Part shown: piece after piece, positions 26,272 to 34,186 of the stretch
Layout of the letters: the number at the start of each line of letters is the position of its first letter
How positions within the stretch are numbered: position 1 is the stretch's first letter
Assembly (NCBI GenBank): GCA_029202545.1
Contig: CP119311.1
Span: forward strand, 1,178,001-1,242,000
Origin: Candidatus Pseudobacter hemicellulosilyticus
Lineage (GTDB): Bacteria; Bacteroidota; Bacteroidia; Chitinophagales; Chitinophagaceae
Direction of reading: 5' to 3'
DNA: 64,000 nt
The notes under the pieces: model-generated
The model's input: the letters and a program-made list of their open reading frames with translations, nothing else
The model's database searches: none
Told to the model about the DNA's origin: nothing
Translations under genes and position numbers: made by a program

Positions 26272-27489
26272 TTAAGCTTTGGCAGTCGCCAGCGACAATG
26301 CTTTCCGGATAGAAGCGGCCATGGCAGCTGCTTTCTCGCGGGCCTGCGCTTCTGTCCAGGCCATACTGATGGCGGTGGACACACAGCGGCTGATGATAGC
26401 ATCGCTGGCGGAAAAATCCTTATTGGCATGATGCAGCACGGCTGCCTTCAGGTCCGGATGCAGGGTATTGAGCGCGGACGCTGTTTTCAGGTGATCCCAT
26501 TTACGGATATAATGCCAGTTATTATCGAACCAGTAAAAGCTGCCGCCCATGGCATTATCCGCTTTCAGCTGGGCCACGGCGGCCCGCATCAGGGTTTCAG
26601 TAGGCAGGAACCAGCTCACATGGGTGCAGCTGTCGCCGGCAGGATCAGGGATCCTGCGGAAGCTGAGCTCAGGAATTTCAGCCAGGGCTTCTTTCAGGAT
26701 GGTATGGTTCCGGCGCAGGATATCCAGGAACTCATCCAGCCGGTGGATCTGGGCCAGGCCCACTGCTGCATGCAGCTCGGAGATCCGGTAATTATAGCCG
26801 ATAAAAGGATGGAGGTCTGCACCACGGTCAACGCCTTTGTGGTCATGACCATGATCGCTGAACCCATCACATTTCACATAAATGTCTTCACTGTTGGTGA
26901 CAACAGCGCCGCCTTCCGCACAGGTGATGGTCTTTACAAAATCGAACGAAAAAGTACCGGCATCGCCAATAGTGCCCAGGTATTTACCCTGGAAGCTGGC
27001 GCCGGTGCTCTGGCAGGCGTCTTCCAGCAACAGCAGTTTATTTTCTTTGCAGATGTCCTGCAGGGCTTCCATATCAGCCATGCTGCCACACATGTGGACG
27101 GGCATCACGCATTTTGTTTTGGGGGTAATGGCCCTGCGGACCGCGGCAGGATCAAGGGTCAGGGTATCATCCACATCCACCAGCACGGGCACTGCGCCCA
27201 CCGCCAGCACCGCTTCAAAGCTGGCCACGAAAGTGAAGGTAGGCATGATGACCTCGTCACCGGCGCCAACGCCCAGGGCGCTGAGGGCGGTTACCAGGGC
27301 AGCAGTACCGCTGGATACCACCTGTGTGTATTTGGCGCCAAGCCTGCTGCAGATGGCATCTTCCAGTTCTTTGGCCTTCCAGATACCTTTGCGCGGACCA
27401 TCAAATCCATAACGCATCAGGATACCGGTTTCCAGCACATCGTTCACATGCTTGCGTTCGGTTTCACCAAATAATTCAAAACCAGGCAT
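26272..27489 (-). CDS. kdnA: DegT/DnrJ/EryC1/StrS aminotransferase, KdnA-like
   Basis: The 405-residue PLP enzyme contains the catalytic Lys in FSFDFVKTITCAEGG, plus VVSSGTAAL and the LLLEDACQSTG segment. Starting MPGFELFGETE, and with SDHGHDHKGVDRGADLHP and FYWFDNNWHY, it resembles KdnA (8-amino-3,8-dideoxy-manno-octulosonate transaminase), recalled from Shewanella, which makes 8-amino-Kdo for lipopolysaccharide. The partner KdnB is not near. It could instead aminate another nucleotide or keto sugar. It follows the GHL10 gene by 43 bp. The symbol is tentative. Confidence 0.75.
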   Translation of the reverse strand: MPGFELFGETERKHVNDVLETGILMRYGFDGPRKGIWKAKELEDAICSRLGAKYTQVVSSGTAALVTALSALGVGAGDEVIMPTFTFVASFEAVLAVGAVPVLVDVDDTLTLDPAAVRRAITPKTKCVMPVHMCGSMADMEALQDICKENKLLLLEDACQSTGASFQGKYLGTIGDAGTFSFDFVKTITCAEGGAVVTNSEDIYVKCDGFSDHGHDHKGVDRGADLHPFIGYNYRISELHAAVGLAQIHRLDEFLDILRRNHTILKEALAEIPELSFRRIPDPAGDSCTHVSWFLPTETLMRAAVAQLKADNAMGGSFYWFDNNWHYIRKWDHLKTASALNTLHPDLKAAVLHHANKDFSASDAIISRCVSTAISMAWTEAQAREKAAAMAASIRKALSLATAKA

Positions 27490-27532
27490 AATGATAATTT
27501 TTTTGCAAAGTTAGAATAAAAATTCCCGGTTC

Positions 27533-29077
27533 CTACTTCAGGATCCACACCTCCCTGTCAAATAGTTGGGCTTCCAGCCGTAAAGGCCAGTTGCTGTAGG
27601 GTTTGCTTTCCTCATTGTTCTCATCCACACAGGTGACATAGAATTTCGCCAGCTTTTTATCGTTGGGCAGCGGACCCAGGAAAGTACAGGTATCTCCCTG
27701 GAATTGGGTACCCACCAGGGAAGCATTGTAGAAATTATTGTTGGGGCCTTCGTCATAGCAGACGTACAGGCGGAAGCCTTTGATGACCCGATGCTCGCCG
27801 GGCGCTTTCTCCACTTTGATGGAGAGGCCGGAGGGAATGGGCGTTACCGCCTTTACTACGGGGGCTGCCGGCAGCAGGGAATCCAGCCAGGGCATGGGCG
27901 GCACCAGGGCCGGCTCACGGTAATAGTTATTGCGGAGACTGTCGTTCCAGCCATTGGGATTATTGACAAAGGACTTACTGCTGAAGTAGATGGCGCCTTT
28001 AACGCTGGGATACTGGCGCATTTCCTGCAGCTGACGGGGCAGCTGGGTCTTATCACGCCAGGCGGTATTGCTGCCGGCCCGGTAAATACCCAGGCCAATA
28101 TAACAATGGCGGCCATAGGTATGCCTGCTCCACCATTCCACCAGGGTGGCGTAATCAGCATTCTTATAGCCAAACTCCCAGTACAGCTGGGGAGCCACAT
28201 AGTCTATCCAGCCATTTTTCAGCCAGAGCAGGATATCTGCATAGAGATCATCATAGTTGGTGACCCCTGCACGGGTAGCGCTGCCCATCGGGTCCTTGTC
28301 CTGGTTGCGCCATACGCCAAAAGGAGATATCCCGAACTGACAGAGCGGGTTCTCTTCTTTAATGGCCTCGCTCAGGAAGCGGATAATGGAATCCACATTG
28401 CTGCGCCGCCATTCGTCGCGTGACATATTACCGCCATATTGCCGGTAAGTGGCATTATCAGGGAATTCCTTGCCGGCAATCCGGTAAGGATAGAAGTAAT
28501 CATCAAAATGGATAGCATCCACATCATAGCGGTTCACCACATCGCGGATCACTTTCACCACAAACTGCTGCGCGTCCTTGTTACCCGGGTCAAAATAACG
28601 TTTGTCCCCATAGGTAAGGAACCACTCGGGATGCGTTTTGGTGATATGGTTAGGGGCAATGGACGACTTACCGATATTGAATACCGCCCGGTAAGGATTA
28701 CACCAGGCATGGAACTCCATACCGCGCTTATGCGCTTCTTCGATCATGAACTCCAGCGGATCGTAAAAGGGATTGGGCGGCAGCCCTTGTCTGCCGGTCA
28801 GCCATTCACTCCAGGGCTCGTACTGGGAAGGGTAGAAAGCGTCTGTAGCCGGACGGATCTGCACCACTACGGCGTTGAGGCCATTGCGCTGGTGCATGTC
28901 CAGCAAGCGGATATATTCAGCACGCTGGCTTTCCGGGTTGTAATTGCCCCTGGTAGGCCAGTCTATATTGTCAACAGTAGCTATCCAGGCAGCCCTGAAT
29001 TCATACAGGGGCTGGGCCCGGAGGCAGGTGCAGGCAAAAAGAAGAATAGCAACACTTCCACACAATGCTTTTTTCAT
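27533..29077 (-). CDS. Glycosyl hydrolase-like 10 (GHL10) family exported protein
   Basis: The 514-residue product has a signal peptide (about 1-21). The GHL10 (PF02638-type) TIM-barrel segment begins YEFRAAWIATVDNIDWP and contains NGLNAVVVQIRP, the W..W..G..G.PP block, FHAWCNPYR and DAIHFDDYFYPY. A C-terminal fibronectin-like domain follows (about 400-505). Related proteins cleave glycosidic bonds, some in peptidoglycan side chains or glycosaminoglycans, but the target here is unknown. It lies between MarR and the KdnA-like gene in one direction. Confidence 0.88.
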   Translation of the reverse strand: MKKALCGSVAILLFACTCLRAQPLYEFRAAWIATVDNIDWPTRGNYNPESQRAEYIRLLDMHQRNGLNAVVVQIRPATDAFYPSQYEPWSEWLTGRQGLPPNPFYDPLEFMIEEAHKRGMEFHAWCNPYRAVFNIGKSSIAPNHITKTHPEWFLTYGDKRYFDPGNKDAQQFVVKVIRDVVNRYDVDAIHFDDYFYPYRIAGKEFPDNATYRQYGGNMSRDEWRRSNVDSIIRFLSEAIKEENPLCQFGISPFGVWRNQDKDPMGSATRAGVTNYDDLYADILLWLKNGWIDYVAPQLYWEFGYKNADYATLVEWWSRHTYGRHCYIGLGIYRAGSNTAWRDKTQLPRQLQEMRQYPSVKGAIYFSSKSFVNNPNGWNDSLRNNYYREPALVPPMPWLDSLLPAAPVVKAVTPIPSGLSIKVEKAPGEHRVIKGFRLYVCYDEGPNNNFYNASLVGTQFQGDTCTFLGPLPNDKKLAKFYVTCVDENNEESKPYSNWPLRLEAQLFDREVWILK

Positions 29078-29116
29078 ATTTCGGATCTCTCGTTAGGGAA
29101 ACGCCGAAATTAAACA

Positions 29117-29572
29117 TTATTCCGAGTTCCGCATCTTATCCAGGAAGTGATTTAACGTTTTCGCCTCTTCTTCGGTAAGGGTGGCCAGGATATTATCCAT
29201 ATCCTGCTGATGGGTGTCCAGTTCTTCCAGAAGGGCCAGGCCTTTTTCAGAGATGGTAACATCCACCAGGCGGCGGTCTGTTTTACAGGTCACTTTTTTT
29301 ACCAGCTGCTTTTTGAGCAGGCGGTCTACAATACGGCTGGTATCACTCATCTTGTCAAGCATACGCTGCCTGATCTGCAGCGTAGACAGGGGACCACCCG
29401 CCCCGCGCAGGATACGCAGGATATTGAACTGCTGGGGCGTGACATCTCCTTTTTCGTAGAACTGCTTGTGTTTTTCCATCATCCAGTTGTACGTGTAGAT
29501 GAGGTTGACGGCGATCTTGTGGTATTCGTTGCGAAATCTGGTGACCTGTTGAATATCTTGTTCTATACTCAT
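29117..29572 (-). CDS. MarR family transcriptional regulator
   Basis: About 151 residues run from the ATG at 29572 (MSIEQDIQQVTRF); a longer open frame upstream is not needed. The winged-helix core is visible: VTPQQFNILRIL, then LSTLQIRQRMLDKMSDTSRIVDRLLKKQLV, and the wing TDRRLVDVTISEKG. It probably represses its own promoter and that of the downstream GHL10/aminotransferase genes until a ligand binds. A 15-bp palindrome at 29656-29670 is a likely operator. No redox-sensing cysteine is in the core. Confidence 0.92.
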   Translation of the reverse strand: MSIEQDIQQVTRFRNEYHKIAVNLIYTYNWMMEKHKQFYEKGDVTPQQFNILRILRGAGGPLSTLQIRQRMLDKMSDTSRIVDRLLKKQLVKKVTCKTDRRLVDVTISEKGLALLEELDTHQQDMDNILATLTEEEAKTLNHFLDKMRNSE

Positions 29573-29655
29573 GTGAGGGAATATGAGTACCAAAATTAAC
29601 ATTTTAATACCGATGGCCAAGGACTTAGATCAGTCGCAGCCGGTCTCCGGAGCTG

Positions 29656-29670
29656 ATTTTGATTCAAAAT
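29656..29670. promoter_or_regulatory. Palindrome ATTTTGATTCAAAAT, candidate MarR operator
   Basis: Two 7-bp half-sites (ATTTTGA, TCAAAAT) around a single base form a perfect palindrome about 84 bp upstream of the marR-type gene and 51 bp after the end of the radical SAM gene. Size and symmetry suit a MarR dimer. Confidence 0.45.
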
Positions 29671-29720
29671 ACCCACTTGCTTACTGATCAAAAAAAGGTG
29701 GACTTATGACATGCGCACAG

Positions 29721-30752
29721 CTATTCACTCCAAACCTTTGTGCCTTCACTACAGTTGGCGCAGATGGCTATGTTTTTTCTGCTCTGCAATATCTGCCGCC
29801 GGAAATCGATATACTGCTCGTTATGCCAGATCTCTTTGAAGGATTTGCCCTTGAGATCACCAAGGGTATATTGTGCATCTTTGTCAAAACAACAGGGCAC
29901 TACCAGCCCGTCCCAGCTGATCACCGTAGCATGCCAGAGCCGCCAGCAATGATTGTCCAGCCCGTTCTTGATCTGCAGCCCGCCGTTTTTGTCCTTCCGG
30001 TAGCGACTGTATTTGTCGATAGTAGGGATCAGGTTGTTGGGGTCATTTTCATAATCATAGACCTGCGCCGTCTTGAAGCGGACCTCATCCACCCCGATCT
30101 CTTCTGCCAGGCGCTTCACATCTTCAATCTGGTGCTCATTGGGTTTGACCACCAGGAACTGGAAGAAAACAAAAGGCGTTCTGCTCTTCAGCTCCTTCTT
30201 CCATTTCACAATATTCCTGGCCCCTTCCAGTACTTTATGCAGTTTGCCGCCCACCCGGTATTGCTGATAGACATCCTGGGTGGTGCCGTCAATGGAAATG
30301 ATCAGCCTGTCCAGCCCGCTCTCCACCGTCTTCTTTGCATTGGCATCGGTCAGGTAATGGGCATTGGTGGAGGTGGCGGTATAGATACCCTTCCGGGAAG
30401 CATATTGCACCATGTCCAGGAAAGCAGGGTTCAGATAGGGCTCGCCCTGGAAATAGAAGATCAGGTATAGCAGGTCGGGCGCCAGCTGGTCAATGGTATC
30501 CCGGAAAAAATCCTTCTGCAGCATCCCTGTAGGCCGGGTAAAGGCCCGCAGACCGCTGGGGCACTCAGGGCAGCGCAGGTTACAGGACGTGGTAGGCTCA
30601 AAGGAAATAGAAATGGGATAGCCCCACTGGATGGGCTTCCGGGTCCACTTGCTCAGGTAAAAACTACCCAGCACCTTGGCAGCATTCCAGGAACGCCGCA
30701 AGGTCAGCTTGGAGAACAGATTAATGGTATCGTGCCAGTTGATAGCGGGCAT
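29721..30752 (-). CDS. Radical SAM/SPASM domain protein
   Basis: From the ATG at 30752 (MPAINWHDTINLF) the product has 343 residues. The radical SAM cluster is CNLRCPEC, followed by FYFQGEPYLNP (the GGEP-like motif). The C-terminal SPASM-type part has cysteine pairs in VPCCFDKDAQ and CANC. Such proteins often modify peptides or act on lipids and cofactors. No small precursor peptide was seen beside it, so the substrate is unknown. It is divergent from the GH25 lysozyme. A longer frame upstream runs through the promoter region and is not used. Confidence 0.88.
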   Translation of the reverse strand: MPAINWHDTINLFSKLTLRRSWNAAKVLGSFYLSKWTRKPIQWGYPISISFEPTTSCNLRCPECPSGLRAFTRPTGMLQKDFFRDTIDQLAPDLLYLIFYFQGEPYLNPAFLDMVQYASRKGIYTATSTNAHYLTDANAKKTVESGLDRLIISIDGTTQDVYQQYRVGGKLHKVLEGARNIVKWKKELKSRTPFVFFQFLVVKPNEHQIEDVKRLAEEIGVDEVRFKTAQVYDYENDPNNLIPTIDKYSRYRKDKNGGLQIKNGLDNHCWRLWHATVISWDGLVVPCCFDKDAQYTLGDLKGKSFKEIWHNEQYIDFRRQILQSRKNIAICANCSEGTKVWSE

Positions 30753-30880
30753 GCCCGTAAAATTAAGGTTTAAACGGCTAACCGGCAATGGATTGCCAAA
30801 GGCAACGTTAAAGTTGACCGGTTTGTTCACCGGCAAATGGCTTTTTGCCCCCCTTCCCTTTTCATTATCAACGGGGCGTC

Positions 30881-30888
30881 TATATTTG
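30881..30888 (+). promoter_or_regulatory. candidate -7 box of the GH25 gene
   Basis: TATATTTG fits TAnnTTTG and ends 9 bp before the ATG, which would give a very short leader. There is no clear -33 element. Confidence 0.35.
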
Positions 30889-30897
30889 TGCCCAATT

Positions 30898-31671
30898 ATG
30901 GCAGGTTCCAAAAAAAGAAATATTGGCTGGAAAATACTCATGGCCCTGGTTTTTGCAGGCATCCTGGTACTGCTGGGGTTGCAGGTGGTGGAATGGTGGA
31001 AAGAACGCAAAGCCCGCTTTGTCCGCTATGAGGCTTTTGGGATAGAAGTACCGGTCAATTATTCCGTACATGGCATTGATGTATCCAAATACCAGGAACT
31101 GATAGACTGGGAAAGCGTTCAATCCATGAATGTGGACAATATACGCCTGCGCTTTGCCTTTATCAAAGCCACCGAGGGCAATGGCAATGAAGACCGCTGC
31201 TTCAAACGCAACTGGAAAAGAGCTAAAGAGGCCGGTGTAGCCCGCGGCGCCTATCATTTCTTTATTGCCACCAAAAGCGGTAAGACCCAGGCCGAGAACT
31301 TCATTTCCACCGTTGAACTGCAACCCGGAGATATGCCCCCCGTGCTGGACGTAGAGCAATCCTATGGCGTTAAGGGCGATAAGCTCCGACAGCGCGTCCG
31401 GGAATGGCTGGAGACCGTTGAGAATTATTATGGCGTTAAGCCCATCCTCTATACCAATGTGGATTTTTACAAACAGGTGCTGAAAGATGAGTTTGACGAT
31501 TACCCCCTCTGGGTTGCCCATTATCTCCAGAAAGAAAGACCCCGTATCCACCGCAGCTGGCATTTCTGGCAGTACAGCGAGCAGGGCCGGGTCAACGGCA
31601 TCCTCCACAAAACAGACTTTAATGTATTTAATGGAGACTCCACGGCTTTTAAGGAATTACTGATCCACTAA
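30898..31671 (+). CDS. GH25 family lysozyme, membrane-anchored
   Basis: About 257 residues run from the ATG at 30898 (MAGSKKRN). One N-terminal helix (about 9-32) anchors it in the inner membrane with the catalytic domain in the periplasm. The GH25 pattern is clear: HGIDVSKYQ with D61, FIKATEGNGNED, GAYHFF, and PPVLDVEQ with D151 and E153 as the probable catalytic pair, then ILYTNVDFYKQVL and WQYSEQG. It hydrolyses the MurNAc-GlcNAc bond and may serve in wall remodelling. It is monocistronic and divergent from the radical SAM gene. Confidence 0.93.
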   Translation: MAGSKKRNIGWKILMALVFAGILVLLGLQVVEWWKERKARFVRYEAFGIEVPVNYSVHGIDVSKYQELIDWESVQSMNVDNIRLRFAFIKATEGNGNEDRCFKRNWKRAKEAGVARGAYHFFIATKSGKTQAENFISTVELQPGDMPPVLDVEQSYGVKGDKLRQRVREWLETVENYYGVKPILYTNVDFYKQVLKDEFDDYPLWVAHYLQKERPRIHRSWHFWQYSEQGRVNGILHKTDFNVFNGDSTAFKELLIH

Positions 31672-31727
31672 GTCCATTAAGATATTGCCGGTCTTTCCTG
31701 CCGGCATCCCAGACGCTTTCCGCCATA

Positions 31728-32996
31728 TTACTGGTACTTCTCCAGTATATACAGCACATCCTGGTCCATACCTGTTCTTTTATCCGCGGGCCGGCCGGAA
31801 AAATACCACTCGTATTCCTTTTGCCAGATACCGGCATCCTGCCGGCGCGCCAGTGCGTCCCGGTCAAAGGACAGCCAGCTGTAATAACCCAATACAAAAA
31901 TCCCCGATAGCACAGCCAGGGTTCCATAGGCCGGCGCCAGCCAGCGACGCGCAACTCCTGGCAATGGCACACCCGGCAGTAGCAGCAGGCCCACCAGCAG
32001 GGGCAGTACCGGGAACCAGAACCGTGTATCAAAATAAGGCCAGTTGAAGATCATCAGCAGGTAAACCACCAGGTAGATGCGCACCAGCATCGGCAGGGCT
32101 ACCCGGCGGCTGCAGATCCTGAACAGGACCAGCGCCAGGAATGCAGCCCCCACCAGCATATACAACGGCTTTGCCCAACCGGCAGGCAGCAGCGGACCCG
32201 ATTTAGACAAAGGGATATTGACAAACAGCTCACCAAAATCAATCAGGTGGCCGGTGAAATTGGTCCACAGGAACCTGCCCGTATCTCTGGAAAAGGAGCC
32301 GCCCAGATCCTGCAGGTAGATCCTGAAACTAAAATAATACAGGTACCCCAGTACCGGCACCAGCGCCAGTACCAGGAGGCTGAACCCCACCAGCAACCGA
32401 TGCCGGCCCACCCATTGACGCAAGGCCTGGCGGTAATGATGCCCGATAGCAAGTCCCAGCGATAGCACCAGTGCTATACCCGCAGTACGGGTCAGCACGG
32501 CCAGGCCACAAAAGACCAGCATCCACCAGCCATAACGGCTCCGGCCCGATGCCAGGTATCGCCGGCACCAGTAGAGCGTACACATCGAAAAGAAGAGGAA
32601 CTGCATTTCGGCCAGGGGTAATACCGTGTATTTAATGGAGACCCAACTGAGCAGACAGAAAAAGATCAGCCGCGCCGCGGATACGGCAGTTCCAAACAGC
32701 CTACAGGCATAATACAGGCTTCCCGCCAGGTAAGCCAGCTGGCAGCCGCAGATGACCAGCGCCCGCAGCAGCCCCGCTTTGGACAGGGCCAGCAGGAAAT
32801 ATACATAACCATAGGGTAAGAACTCCTCGTAGCCGGCAGGCGGACCCGGCCAGGTCCCTTCCAGCTGCTCCATCAGCCGGAAATACCGGATAGTATCATT
32901 CGATAACCGGAGCGGGGTAAAGCAATTGGCCAGGTAAATAAGGCCCAGCAAGGCTACGGCGCCCCACCAGATCCTGTCTTTTTTTGGGTTGAACAT
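31728..32996 (-). CDS. Polytopic membrane protein, possible GT-C-type glycosyltransferase
   Basis: This 422-residue protein has ten or more transmembrane helices, many aromatic loops and an acidic/Arg-rich C-terminal tail. The large first periplasmic loop (LRLSNDTIRYFRLMEQLEGT) with an acidic residue near the first helix, and the overall layout, suggest a GT-C-like lipid-linked-sugar transferase or a related mannosyltransferase; no signature makes it certain. It comes 37 bp after the NTF2-like gene. No polysaccharide genes are nearby. Confidence 0.7.
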   Translation of the reverse strand: MFNPKKDRIWWGAVALLGLIYLANCFTPLRLSNDTIRYFRLMEQLEGTWPGPPAGYEEFLPYGYVYFLLALSKAGLLRALVICGCQLAYLAGSLYYACRLFGTAVSAARLIFFCLLSWVSIKYTVLPLAEMQFLFFSMCTLYWCRRYLASGRSRYGWWMLVFCGLAVLTRTAGIALVLSLGLAIGHHYRQALRQWVGRHRLLVGFSLLVLALVPVLGYLYYFSFRIYLQDLGGSFSRDTGRFLWTNFTGHLIDFGELFVNIPLSKSGPLLPAGWAKPLYMLVGAAFLALVLFRICSRRVALPMLVRIYLVVYLLMIFNWPYFDTRFWFPVLPLLVGLLLLPGVPLPGVARRWLAPAYGTLAVLSGIFVLGYYSWLSFDRDALARRQDAGIWQKEYEWYFSGRPADKRTGMDQDVLYILEKYQ

Positions 32997-33033
32997 GAAT
33001 GATAGTCGCTAAGAAATGAAACTGCCGTCCGGA

Positions 33034-33462
33034 TCAGCTGCTGTGATCAGCTATGATGACCCATTTACCCCTGATCTTGCGGAACAGCAGGGTATAATGC
33101 CCGCTCAGATCGCCTACTTTTCTTTTCAGCTCCCATTTACCGATCACAAACCAATACTCACGGGAAAGCTCCTGCAATGTCAGCAAAGTAAAATTCAGCT
33201 GTCCCATCCGGGTGGTATCAGGATAACCTTTTTTATAATTCTCCAGGGTATTGTTGTACCCATAGGTAACCCCGCTCTTACCAATGAAGCGCAGGGAATC
33301 ATTATTCCAGTAGCCTTTCATGAAATCTTCCAGGTTGCCCCGGTTCCAGGCTTCAATCTGTTCAGCCAGGATCTGGCGGATCGCTTTTTCATCCGATGAT
33401 TGCGCACGCAGACCAGCTGGTAACAGAAGGGCAGAGAGGAATACAGCAGTCAGTATTTTCAT
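33034..33462 (-). CDS. Exported NTF2-like (DUF4440) protein
   Basis: About 142 residues run from the ATG at 33462 (MKILTAVFLS), with a signal peptide (about 1-19, ending LRAQ). The remainder follows a small SnoaL/DUF4440 fold: IRQILAEQIEAWNRGNLEDFMKGYW, a middle GYNNTLENYKKGYP, and the last strand HYTLLFRKIRGKWVIIADH. Such proteins can bind small molecules or act as accessory subunits. A role is not predictable. It lies between the Gdh3-type subunit gene and the membrane protein. Confidence 0.82.
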   Translation of the reverse strand: MKILTAVFLSALLLPAGLRAQSSDEKAIRQILAEQIEAWNRGNLEDFMKGYWNNDSLRFIGKSGVTYGYNNTLENYKKGYPDTTRMGQLNFTLLTLQELSREYWFVIGKWELKRKVGDLSGHYTLLFRKIRGKWVIIADHSS

Positions 33463-33587
33463 ATTGAAGGTTGAAGAGGGAAAGATACAAAGAAGCCGGC
33501 GCTTGGGACCCTGTAAAAAATAAGAGGAACATTGTTGGGCAAGGCCCTTCAACATTCCTCCAGGTATATGGCAATGATAAAAAAGGA

Positions 33588-34160
33588 CTATGTCGCCCAG
33601 GCCTTATCGCCTTTTTTATAAGGCATCTCCCCATCATAACGGCCCGGTATAGGCACATAGCGCAGGGCCTGGGTAGCACCGATCTCGGAAGTGAAATACC
33701 CGAGCAGCGTCAGTTGTTTCAGCTGGGTGAAATAATGCGCCGGATCTTCTTTCTTCTTATTCTTTGTATAGTCTTTGGCTTCTTTGTCAATAGTGATCAG
33801 TAAGGCCTTGCGCTGTTCGGGCGTAGCTTCCGTGAACCGGGTCTTGTTGGCTTTCTCACTGGCATCATTCAGTTTGCCCATGCCTTCTATAAAGATCTTC
33901 TGGTTGGCCTCGTCATAACAATCCTTGACCATGATGCTCATGAAAGCGCCTACGTTGGCGGCTTTGGCGCCGGGCGTATTGGTGGTGGGAATAATGGTTT
34001 CCGCCACTTCATCCAGGTAGGCGATATCTTCCGCGGAGAAGTCGAGGCTGGCCGACCATTTCTTAGCCTCAGGCTTACAGCCGCTCAGGAATACCTCTGC
34101 CCCGATAATGGTGCCGCCCAGGATCAGGGCTACCCGGGAGACCGCTTCTCTTCTATTCAT
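33588..34160 (-). CDS. Gluconate 2-dehydrogenase subunit 3-like, Tat/lipobox small subunit
   Basis: The 190-residue protein starts MNRREAVSRVALILGG and ends its signal in LSGC, combining a twin-arginine motif with a lipobox. The body resembles gluconate 2-dehydrogenase subunit 3: DEVAETIIPTTNTPGAKAANVGAFM and the Y-rich C-terminal ALRYVPIPGRYDG. This small subunit pairs with GMC-type flavoproteins and carries them out of the cytoplasm. It follows the GMC gene by 26 bp. Confidence 0.9.
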   Translation of the reverse strand: MNRREAVSRVALILGGTIIGAEVFLSGCKPEAKKWSASLDFSAEDIAYLDEVAETIIPTTNTPGAKAANVGAFMSIMVKDCYDEANQKIFIEGMGKLNDASEKANKTRFTEATPEQRKALLITIDKEAKDYTKNKKKEDPAHYFTQLKQLTLLGYFTSEIGATQALRYVPIPGRYDGEMPYKKGDKAWAT

Positions 34161-34186
34161 AATTGAATTTTTAAGTATTGATCAGA

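Noticed and set aside
29706..30470. Plus-strand frame of 254 codons over the radical SAM gene
   Set aside because: Antisense shadow; the minus-strand product has the CxxxCxxC and SPASM cysteines.
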